Assembly: GCA_030589715.1 (NCBI GenBank)
Contig: JAUUVE010000141.1
Span: forward strand, 1-6,167
Length of the DNA stretch: 6,167 nt
Direction: 5' to 3'
From: Desulfobacteraceae bacterium
Lineage (GTDB): Bacteria; Desulfobacterota; DSM-4660; Desulfatiglandales; Desulfatiglandaceae
Below the pieces are notes generated by a model. That model did not search any database. It saw only the letters and a program-made list of their open reading frames with translations, and was not told where the DNA came from. Positions 1-5,361 of the stretch are shown in pieces. The position numbers were made by a program, and so were the translations under genes. Each line of letters opens with the position of its first letter. Within the stretch, counting starts at the first letter, position 1.

Positions 1-445
1 GGGCCATCATACCGAACATAAACCCGCGCCCCATACCAAGGCCGTCCCAAAAAGAGGAGTTGACTGAATTCCTGGAGGCAAAGATCTCCAACCGCATGGT
101 GATTATGGCGAAGGCCACGATCAACTTGACAAAGATGCCCATCTGTTTATAGGCCACGGGTGCGTAAGCGGCCAGGACCAAGTCAATGACGGTTACCCAG
201 GTTGCAATGGTAAGGGTATAGGTGGGGATCCGTATGCGGGGGTGGATGTAGTCCTTGATGGCAGCTATGGTGCAACTGGAAAAGACCTGGACGAACAAGA
301 CACCGATCCCGAGCAGGAGGCCATTCATGACGGAGGTGCTTATCCCGACGGCCGGGCACATGGAGAGGGCCAGACGGAAGATGGGGTTCTCGCTCAATAT
401 GCCGTTAAAGAGTAGCTGGGGAGTTGTCTTTGTGGTAGCGGGCAA
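1..445 (-). CDS. rnfE: RnfE, electron transport complex membrane subunit (3' end beyond window)
   Basis: Integral membrane subunit of the Rnf ferredoxin:NAD+ oxidoreductase; with RnfA it forms the core that holds an intramembrane iron-sulfur cluster and couples electron flow to ion movement. 148 codons are visible; the family is about 200-230 residues, so the C-terminus lies beyond base 1. Family marks are a SENP segment at residues 18-21, a MCP motif at 29-31 (Cys30), RIRIP at 70-74, a MGIF motif at 102-105, FASRN at 122-126 and a DGLGMG segment at 134-139. The start is TTG at 443-445, six bases after a GAGGAGG ribosome binding site; no ATG lies near the expected N-terminus. It follows rnfG by 14 bases. 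Odd: the segment that usually reads PLIVVNC reads KLIVAFA (107-113), so the conserved Asn-Cys pair is Phe112-Ala113. GMG near residues 43-45 is also replaced by leucines. Identity is sure from motifs and gene order. Confidence 0.9.
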   Translation of the reverse strand, partial: MPATTKTTPQLLFNGILSENPIFRLALSMCPAVGISTSVMNGLLLGIGVLFVQVFSSCTIAAIKDYIHPRIRIPTYTLTIATWVTVIDLVLAAYAPVAYKQMGIFVKLIVAFAIITMRLEIFASRNSVNSSFWDGLGMGRGFMFGMMA

Positions 446-451
446 TTTTTT

Positions 452-458
452 CCTCCTC
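452..458 (-). promoter_or_regulatory. Ribosome binding site that fixes the rnfE TTG start
   Basis: The minus strand reads GAGGAGG, then six A residues, then TTG. This strong Shine-Dalgarno sequence lies in the 14-base gap between the rnfG stop and rnfE and is the main reason for choosing a TTG start. Confidence 0.75.
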
Positions 459-459
459 G

Positions 460-1368
460 CTAAAAGGCCACCGGGATGTGCTGGCGTTCAATTACACTAT
501 CCAGTATGTTCAGGCGATAGGCAAATTTGTTGATCATGTTTTTTACGCCATCAGTGACGGCCTTGCTGGAGATAGTTGCACCGGTAAGGGAATAGATATC
601 CCGGTCCAGATATTTGGTCCTTATGGTATCGATTACCCCCTTGGATAGGGCTTCTCCCTTATCAGATTGCAGATATCTCCTGTATTCCCCTGGTAGAGGT
701 TCTTTTACGACGGTGAGATCCTTGACTGTTTCAAAGGATTTCCCCTTAAACTGGTTTTTAAAATAGTCCTCTTGGATCTCTCCCCCGAGCCCGGGGTCTT
801 CCTCATGTTCGGTGATATCCAGCCCGATGATGGTGAAGGTGGGATCCAGGGCCAGCATCACATGGATAAAGGTCTTGAACCCTGGAAATTCTCCGGGGAG
901 AAGATAGGCCATGCGCCTGTCTCCCAGCTCTGCAATGATCGTGGAGTCGGCATAGATAAATTTCTTGGGCGGCTTTAGCGCGGACTTCAACGCTGATTTG
1001 CGCTCCGGGAGTTCAGAGGCACTCTCCGGTGTAATGTCTAATCTAAACCGGTCAACAAATTGCCCGGCCAAATCGATGATTACCAGCTCATAGCCCTCCT
1101 TGCCCCCTCCCCCTACCGGGACCATATATCCCAGGGTCTTGATCTCGCCATCATCGATGATGTAACGATAGATGGGGTAAAATTTGAGGTCGGATGGGGC
1201 AGGATTGGCCTTGCCATATCCCAGCAGTCCGAGCATGGTCTGCTGGATATTGAGCTGCTCATTGTGCCTCTTTGCCCTGTCGGTGATGATAAAGACCGAA
1301 CCCATTACCAGGGCAGCGATCAGACATGAGATGGTGAGGGCCACTGTTATCCGGATGATTTCTCTCAT
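460..1368 (-). CDS. rnfG: RnfG, FMN-binding electron transport complex subunit (long form)
   Basis: Periplasm-facing Rnf subunit carrying covalently bound FMN. 302 residues. One N-terminal membrane anchor (about 7-28) is followed by a soluble FMN-binding domain. The motif EEDPGLGG at 189-196 corresponds to the family's ETPGLG, and SLTGAT at 260-265 is the flavin attachment motif, with Thr265 the expected acceptor of a phosphodiester-linked FMN (normally placed by ApbE, not in view). I chose the ATG at 1366-1368 because it has an AAAGGTG ribosome binding site seven bases upstream, overlaps the rnfD stop by ATGA, and puts the membrane helix at the very N-terminus; an ATG 15 codons earlier would extend it into rnfD. 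RnfG is usually about 190-220 residues; here an extra block of about 100 residues (roughly 58-155) lies between the anchor and the canonical domain and may be a partial internal repeat. Function of the extra block is unknown. Confidence 0.93.
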   Translation of the reverse strand: MREIIRITVALTISCLIAALVMGSVFIITDRAKRHNEQLNIQQTMLGLLGYGKANPAPSDLKFYPIYRYIIDDGEIKTLGYMVPVGGGGKEGYELVIIDLAGQFVDRFRLDITPESASELPERKSALKSALKPPKKFIYADSTIIAELGDRRMAYLLPGEFPGFKTFIHVMLALDPTFTIIGLDITEHEEDPGLGGEIQEDYFKNQFKGKSFETVKDLTVVKEPLPGEYRRYLQSDKGEALSKGVIDTIRTKYLDRDIYSLTGATISSKAVTDGVKNMINKFAYRLNILDSVIERQHIPVAF

Positions 1369-2387
1369 TTGAAAGCACCTTTTTCCGGGGCAAACCGCCT
1401 GGGACGAAACCAACCCTCCAGGGCTGGGGCGAGGGGGTTCATCAGCAAGATGGCATAGCAGATCCCTTCCGGATACCCCCCCTTAAATCGGATAAGGACA
1501 GTAAGGGCACCTATCCCTGCCCCGAAAATGAGTTTGCCTGTAGGCTGGCTCGGAGAGGTCACATAATCGGTTGCCATAAAGAATGCCCCGAGCATTACGC
1601 CCCCTGAGAGAATGGCCAGCAGAGGACTGCCTGCGAACAATTTCTCTCCGCCAAATACCCAGGTAAGAAATGCAATGGTTACAATGACCGATACCGGGAT
1701 ATGCCAGGTGATATATCTCTTATAAAGGAGGTAGAGTCCCCCGAGTAAGAGCAGGAGCGCAGAAGTCTCACCAATACACCCTGGCCTCCACCCGATAAAG
1801 AAATCGCCATAAATGGTGGACATGGACCCAAACTTCTCGATCACGGCCTGAATACCGTAATGTTTCAGGACATACAGGGGCGTGGCCGTGGAAATTGCAT
1901 CTATCCCCGGACCCATGTATTTGAAGATGGAGGCGTCTCGAATGGGGGGGAGCCAGGCCGAGGTCATGGCCACGGGAAATGTGGCAACCAGAAAGGCCCT
2001 CCCGATAAGGGCAGGGTTGAATATATTAAACCCGATTCCGCCCAGGAGGTGTTTGGCCACGTATACGGCCATGACAGCCCCCAAGACGGGGATCCAATAG
2101 GGAACCCCAGGGGGAATGATGTAGGCCAAAAGGAGCCCTGTAATGACGGCACTCCCGTCTCTAATTGTGATGGGGCGATGGAAGAGCTTCTGGGTGATGG
2201 CCTCTGTGGCCACACAGGCCCCCACACTTACCAGTGTGATAATAAGGGTCTGGAAGCCAAAGATAAAGACAGACAGTATAAGGGGCGGGAGGAGGCAGCC
2301 CACAACGGTCCACATGATCCTTTCAACCGATTCCCCGCTCTTTATATGGGGAGAGACAGAGACCGTCCATAAAGGGCTTTCGCTCAC
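1365..2387 (-). CDS. rnfD: RnfD, FMN-carrying membrane subunit of the Rnf complex
   Basis: Polytopic membrane subunit that carries a covalent FMN and forms part of the ion-translocating path, homologous to NqrB. With the GTG start chosen here it is 340 residues, normal for the family. Seen: the N-terminal TVSVSPHIKS (8-17), a GFNIFNPALIGRAF block (119-132), DAISTATPL (163-171) with Thr169 the expected FMN acceptor, WRPGCIGETSALLLLLGG (200-217), ATDYVTSPSQPTG (272-284) and a C-terminal YAILLMNPLAPALE segment (311-324). About eight to ten hydrophobic helices are evident. The start is uncertain. ATG at 2523-2525 keeps the frame but overlaps rnfC by 85 bases and adds residues unlike RnfD. GTG at 2385-2387 gives the usual N-terminus but lacks a close ribosome binding site. 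A GGAGG at 2430-2434 precedes a possible ATC start at 2418-2420. The stop overlaps the rnfG start by ATGA. Confidence 0.92.
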   Translation of the reverse strand: MSESPLWTVSVSPHIKSGESVERIMWTVVGCLLPPLILSVFIFGFQTLIITLVSVGACVATEAITQKLFHRPITIRDGSAVITGLLLAYIIPPGVPYWIPVLGAVMAVYVAKHLLGGIGFNIFNPALIGRAFLVATFPVAMTSAWLPPIRDASIFKYMGPGIDAISTATPLYVLKHYGIQAVIEKFGSMSTIYGDFFIGWRPGCIGETSALLLLLGGLYLLYKRYITWHIPVSVIVTIAFLTWVFGGEKLFAGSPLLAILSGGVMLGAFFMATDYVTSPSQPTGKLIFGAGIGALTVLIRFKGGYPEGICYAILLMNPLAPALEGWFRPRRFAPEKGAFK

Positions 2388-2429
2388 AGGAGGCGTGCTA
2401 TCTTTTGCCTGTTCTTTGATGGCGTCAGT

Positions 2430-2434
2430 CCTCC
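2430..2434 (-). promoter_or_regulatory. Ribosome binding site in the rnfC-rnfD junction
   Basis: The minus strand reads GGAGG six bases after the rnfC stop codon. No in-frame ATG, GTG or TTG lies at normal spacing; the codon nine bases on is ATC, and the nearest in-frame GTG is 42 bases on. An ATG four bases after the rnfC stop is out of frame and meets TGA after three codons. Confidence 0.5.
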
Positions 2435-2440
2435 ATATTG

Positions 2441-3763
2441 CTATTTTTTGGCCTTCATCTTGGCAAGCCGAATGAATTGCACCAAGGGCCGTTTGGCCGG
2501 ACAGGTGTATGCGCAACAGCCGCACTCAAAACACTCAAATAGACCGAACTGTGATGTCTCTTCGGCACGTCCACCTTCCACATAGATCCCGATCTCATTG
2601 GGGGAGAGTCCCATTGGGCAGGCATCCAGACACCATCCGCAACGGATACATTGACCATGGGGATTGGTGTCGATTTCATCATTTGTCAAGAAGATAACAC
2701 CAGACGTGGTCTTGGTGATAGGGATGTCCAAAGTCGGTATGGCAAACCCCATCATGGGACCGCCCATGACCACCTTGGCCAGATCAGGTCTTGTCCCGCC
2801 CAGGAATGATACGATATCACTCAGCTTGGTCCCTACCCTCACCAGCAAGTTGGCGGGCCTCTCTATGCCGCGGCCGGATATGGTGACAATCTTTTCGTAT
2901 AAGGGTTTTTCCAGGACCACTGCCTCGTAAATGGCCCGGGCAGTACCCACGTTCTGGACGATTGCACCTACGTCGAATGGCAGCCCAACACCCGGGCCGC
3001 GTCTACCGGTAATGCTTTCTATGAGCTGTTTTTCTGATCCTTGCGGATACCTGACCTTCAAAGGATCTATGGATATGCGGAAGCCATTGGAAGAGACCTC
3101 GCGGGAGACCCTTTTCATTTCCTCTATGGCATCAGACTTGTTTGCCTCTATTCCGATGTGGCATTCCTGTATGCCAAGGATAGTCAGGATGATCTTCGCC
3201 CCTTCGATAACCTCCTGAGGATGTTCAAGCATCAGGCGATGGTCGGTGGTGAGATACGGTTCGCACTCCGCCCCATTCAGGATTAGGGTGTCCACCTTGG
3301 CCTCGGGCGGCGGAGAGAGCTTTACATGGGTGGGAAAGCCGGCCCCCCCAATCCCGACAATTCCGGCGCTTTTGATCCTCGCAAGGAGTTCTTCTCTTGA
3401 AAGGTCCATCCAATTACAGGGGGTATTCACCCTTGGCTCGGCCTCAGGGTCGGTCTTAATAATAATGGATGGGGAACTGATCGATACGGGGTTTGCGGAG
3501 GTGGCGATATTTCTTATCTTTCCTGAAACGCTCGCATGGATACAGGCCCCAAGGCCCGCCTCTACCTCTCCGATCACATCACCTTCCGCGACCTGATCCT
3601 TTTTCTTGACCAAGGGTTCACATGGCGCGCCAAAGTGTTGGCTCAGCAGGATTTCCACCCCTTCGGGGATAGGGAGCGTCTCAATGGGCAGGTGTTGTGT
3701 CAGCGCCTTTGATTCATGGGGGTGGACCCCACCCTTTTGAAATGTCAGCAATGTTTCACTCAT
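2441..3763 (-). CDS. rnfC: RnfC, NADH/FMN-binding iron-sulfur subunit of the Rnf complex
   Basis: Peripheral cytoplasmic subunit that exchanges electrons with NAD(H). 440 residues, the usual length. It opens with FQKGGVHPHESK (8-19), the family N-terminus. The flavin/NADH domain, related to complex I subunit NuoF, shows GIGGAGFPTHVK (137-148), NGAECEPYLTTDHRL (163-177) and RYPQGSEKQLI (238-248). Two 4Fe-4S motifs close the protein: Cys372, 375, 378, 382 and Cys411, 414, 417, 421, each CxxCxxCxxxCP. All eight cysteines are present, so it looks functional. The start ATG at 3761-3763 fits the family N-terminus, although only a weak AAGAG lies just before it. It is the first rnf gene, 80 bases after ribF on the same strand and probably co-transcribed. 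No multihaem cytochrome gene precedes it, unlike some sulfate reducers and Methanosarcina. Confidence 0.97.
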   Translation of the reverse strand: MSETLLTFQKGGVHPHESKALTQHLPIETLPIPEGVEILLSQHFGAPCEPLVKKKDQVAEGDVIGEVEAGLGACIHASVSGKIRNIATSANPVSISSPSIIIKTDPEAEPRVNTPCNWMDLSREELLARIKSAGIVGIGGAGFPTHVKLSPPPEAKVDTLILNGAECEPYLTTDHRLMLEHPQEVIEGAKIILTILGIQECHIGIEANKSDAIEEMKRVSREVSSNGFRISIDPLKVRYPQGSEKQLIESITGRRGPGVGLPFDVGAIVQNVGTARAIYEAVVLEKPLYEKIVTISGRGIERPANLLVRVGTKLSDIVSFLGGTRPDLAKVVMGGPMMGFAIPTLDIPITKTTSGVIFLTNDEIDTNPHGQCIRCGWCLDACPMGLSPNEIGIYVEGGRAEETSQFGLFECFECGCCAYTCPAKRPLVQFIRLAKMKAKK

Positions 3764-3822
3764 CTCTTAATTAATAGCATAGGACCGTATTGAGAGGTTA
3801 GTTTGAGCTTGGGCCTGTGAAT

Positions 3823-3842
3823 AATAAATACCCTCCTTTATT
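3823..3842 (-). repeat. Short AT-rich inverted repeat between ribF and rnfC
   Basis: AATAAA and TTTATT, exact inverse complements of six bases, enclose eight bases just after the ribF stop. On the minus strand the loop carries GGAGGG, a good ribosome binding site about 68 bases ahead of rnfC with no start codon at normal spacing. It lacks a GC stem and T-tract, so it is not a convincing terminator. The rest of the 80-base gap shows no clear promoter. Confidence 0.35.
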
Positions 3843-3843
3843 G

Positions 3844-4776
3844 TCAAGAAATTTCTTTGAACAATCCCCTCGCCCGGACTATGTCTTTACCTATCTGCTC
3901 GGCCAGTTCCTTTGCCGATTCAAATGTCTTTTCGTCCCTTAGCCGCTCGATAAAATCTACCCTTATGGTCTTGCCAAGCAGGTCCCGTGAGAAATCTAGG
4001 ATGTGGGTCTCAACAGAAAAGGTCCCCTCTCCGAAGGTGGGGTTGTATCCGATATTGGTAAGGCCGTAATAGGTTTGGTCGTCAATATGGGCCCTCACGG
4101 CATAGACGCCCACTCCTGGTGTCAGTTCGTCAATCAGTTCCAGATTGGCAGTGGAGAAACCGAGGAGCCTGTCTCCCCTGTCCTTCCCCTTAACCACGGT
4201 TCCGCTTATCTGGTAGTCCCTCCCCAATAACTTCTTTGCCTCTTTAAGGTTTCCTTCCTGAACCAGATTCCGGATTGAGGTGCTGGAGACCAAGGTATTG
4301 TTAATACGAACCGGGTCCACCACATGAACCGTGAAACCAAAGTGGCTTCCCATCTCCTTTAAGAGCTGAATGTTACCCCCTCGGCCGTGTCCGAAGGTAT
4401 AATCATACCCCACCACGATCTCCTTGATCCCTATCTTGTCAACCAAGATATCCTTGACAAAGTCCCTGGCAGAGATGGCAGCGAACTCCTTTGTAAATGG
4501 GAGGCAGAAGATGACATCAATGCCCGTGCCCTCCATCAGCCTCAATTTTTGCTGGATTGGGGTTATCAGGGGAGGGCCATTACCAGGCATTATGACCTTT
4601 ATGGGGTGCGGTTCAAAGGTCATAACGGCCGATTGGCCCTGTAAGCTCTTGGCCCGCTCCTTTACCTTATCAAAAAGGGCCAAATGGCCCTTGTGCATTC
4701 CGTCAAAGTTCCCAATGGTCAAGACAGGGTTTGTAAGCGGCCCTTCCAGTTGGTCTAAGTCAGAGATAAGAGTCAT
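3844..4776 (-). CDS. ribF: RibF, bifunctional riboflavin kinase / FAD synthetase
   Basis: Cytoplasmic enzyme that phosphorylates riboflavin to FMN and adenylylates FMN to FAD. 310 residues, the normal bacterial length. The N-terminal nucleotidyltransferase domain has GNFDGMHKGH (22-31), TFEPHP (53-58), GYDYTFGHGRGGN (123-135) and SSTSIR (164-169). The C-terminal flavokinase domain has GDRLLGFSTAN (201-211), GVYAV (223-227), NIGYNPTFG (241-249) and an ETHILDF segment (256-262) whose Glu256 fits the catalytic position. Odd: the kinase motif usually reads FPTAN; here the proline is Ser208, while Thr209 and Asn211, which help hold Mg-ATP, remain. ATG at 4774-4776 is the natural start; a GGGAG lies 13 bases upstream, rather far. 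It heads the rnf genes on the same strand, which suits a supplier of FMN for RnfC, RnfD and RnfG. Confidence 0.95.
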   Translation of the reverse strand: MTLISDLDQLEGPLTNPVLTIGNFDGMHKGHLALFDKVKERAKSLQGQSAVMTFEPHPIKVIMPGNGPPLITPIQQKLRLMEGTGIDVIFCLPFTKEFAAISARDFVKDILVDKIGIKEIVVGYDYTFGHGRGGNIQLLKEMGSHFGFTVHVVDPVRINNTLVSSTSIRNLVQEGNLKEAKKLLGRDYQISGTVVKGKDRGDRLLGFSTANLELIDELTPGVGVYAVRAHIDDQTYYGLTNIGYNPTFGEGTFSVETHILDFSRDLLGKTIRVDFIERLRDEKTFESAKELAEQIGKDIVRARGLFKEIS

Positions 4777-4858
4777 ATGTGAATCAGTGCTCCCAGGCTA
4801 CTTAGCGGCGTCAGAAATAGATTGCATTACGATCGTTTGTCTTTGATGCTCACCCCCG

Positions 4859-4890
4859 GATCTCCAGGCTGATCTGGAGAGTGGGAGATC
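4859..4890. repeat. Two mutually exclusive inverted repeats upstream of ribF
   Basis: TCTCCAG (4861-4867) pairs exactly with CTGGAGA (4874-4880) across six bases. GATCTCC (4859-4865) pairs exactly with GGAGATC (4884-4890) across 18 bases. The left arms share 4861-4865, so only one can form at a time. In RNA they would lie in the ribF leader predicted from the minus-strand promoter. No T-tract follows either arm on either strand. Confidence 0.45.
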
Positions 4891-4904
4891 AACCACATTA
4901 GATC

Positions 4905-4931
4905 TTGACAATGTTAGCCCTATAGTATAAT
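4905..4931 (+). promoter_or_regulatory. Sigma-70 type promoter for tRNA-Leu
   Basis: TTGACA at 4905-4910 and TATAAT at 4926-4931 both match the consensus exactly, 15 bases apart, slightly short of the usual 17. Transcription would start near 4938, about 25 bases before the mature tRNA, a typical tRNA leader. Confidence 0.7.
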
Positions 4932-4952
4932 CTTTTACATCAAACAGATCAA
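4924..4952 (-). promoter_or_regulatory. Sigma-70 type promoter for the ribF-rnf operon
   Basis: On the minus strand TTGATC (4947-4952) and TATACT (4924-4929) are 17 bases apart; they match four and five of six consensus bases. The -10 box shares 4926-4929 with the tRNA-Leu -10 box on the other strand. Transcription would start near 4917 and give ribF a leader of about 140 bases. I see no FMN riboswitch consensus in that leader. Confidence 0.5.
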
Positions 4953-4964
4953 CCCTATTTGCCA

Positions 4965-5051
4965 GCCGAAGTGGCGGAACTGGTAGACGCGCTAGGTTCA
5001 GGGTCTAGTGGGCGTAAGTCCGTGCGAGTTCGAGTCTCGCCTTCGGCACCA
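4965..5051 (+). tRNA. tRNA-Leu, anticodon CAG
   Basis: Class II tRNA of 87 bases including an encoded CCA. Acceptor arms GCCGAAG (4965-4971) and CTTCGGC (5041-5047) pair fully, followed by the discriminator A and CCA. The anticodon stem CTAGG/TCTAG has one G-U pair and loop TTCAGGG, with the anticodon CAG at 4999-5001 (reads CUG). A long variable arm follows, then the T arm GCGAG-TTCGAGT-CTCGC. The D arm has the usual TGGTAGA. The long variable arm and the discriminator A are those of leucine tRNAs. A consensus promoter lies upstream and an intrinsic terminator 18 bases downstream, so it appears to be a single-gene transcript. Confidence 0.97.
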
Positions 5052-5069
5052 TGATGATTTCCCTTTTTG

Positions 5070-5103
5070 GCCCGAAGGAGGAACCGGCACCTTCGGGCTT
5101 TTT
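5070..5103 (+). terminator. Intrinsic terminator after tRNA-Leu
   Basis: GCCCGAAGG (5070-5078) and CCTTCGGGC (5090-5098) form a perfect nine-pair GC-rich stem with an 11-base loop, followed directly by TTTTT. On the minus strand the base after the stem is not a T-tract, so it works in one direction only. Confidence 0.88.
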
Positions 5104-5108
5104 ATGTT

Positions 5109-5180
5109 TAATGGGGGACATCCTTCAATATTTCAGTTAAAGGCTCAGCTTGTCAGGAGTGTAAGCCTGACCCCAATTCC
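5109..5180. repeat. Possible remnant of a miniature inverted-repeat element
   Basis: The stretch is bounded by imperfect inverted ends: AATGGGGGACA near 5110-5120 resembles AATTGGGGTCA, the complement of bases 5168-5178. Inside, GTCAGG (5152-5157) and CCTGAC (5166-5171) form an exact six-base inverted repeat. The wording 'GGGGACAT...' with 'AAGCCTGACCCC' recalls short dispersed elements that I remember beside Y1-type transposases in anaerobic bacteria, but this is from memory. No transposase gene is present. With one copy in view, mobility cannot be shown. From 5181 to 5361 I see no gene and only the weak promoter candidate listed next. Confidence 0.25.
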
Positions 5181-5244
5181 ATGGTATTCTATCTGCATGG
5201 AGGAGGAGATTGACTTAGGATGGAATTCTGCTATCTTTCAACTG

Positions 5245-5273
5245 TTGCAAGGTTAAAGGGGCTGGGGCATTAT
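5245..5273 (+). promoter_or_regulatory. Weak promoter candidate for the methyltransferase gene
   Basis: TTGCAA (5245-5250) and CATTAT (5268-5273) are 17 bases apart, each matching four of six sigma-70 consensus bases. It lies after the tRNA terminator and about 90 bases ahead of the coding start, where a promoter is needed. The match is modest and could be chance. Confidence 0.2.
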
Positions 5274-5361
5274 GGGAATAATTTCTTTGCTGCTTTGATT
5301 GGCAGTGTCTGTGGGCATTAGCAACCTATATGGTCGAAGGAGCAGATAAGGGGGTGAGGGA

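Noticed and set aside
1369..1413. Upstream ATG extending RnfG by 15 residues
   Set aside because: It would overlap rnfD by 49 bases and put polar residues before the membrane helix; the ATG at 1366-1368 has a ribosome binding site and an ATGA overlap.
1860..2372. Open frame of 170 codons on the plus strand
   Set aside because: It is antisense to rnfD, with low-complexity composition and no recognisable domain.
2388..2525. Upstream ATG extending RnfD to 386 residues
   Set aside because: It lies 85 bases inside rnfC, and the added residues read the rnfC iron-sulfur region in another frame and are unlike RnfD.
4424..4846. Open frame of 140 codons on the plus strand
   Set aside because: It is antisense to ribF, which has every family motif; this is a shadow.
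4777..4917. FMN riboswitch ahead of ribF
   Set aside because: I looked for the conserved RFN blocks on the minus strand and did not find them.
5032..5051. Attachment site for an integrative element at the tRNA-Leu 3' end
   Set aside because: No second copy of the tRNA end and no integrase gene appear in the window; the similar CCTTCGGGC downstream belongs to the terminator stem.
5008..5256. Open frame of 82 codons on the plus strand
   Set aside because: It begins inside the tRNA and runs through the terminator stem; no domain or ribosome binding site.
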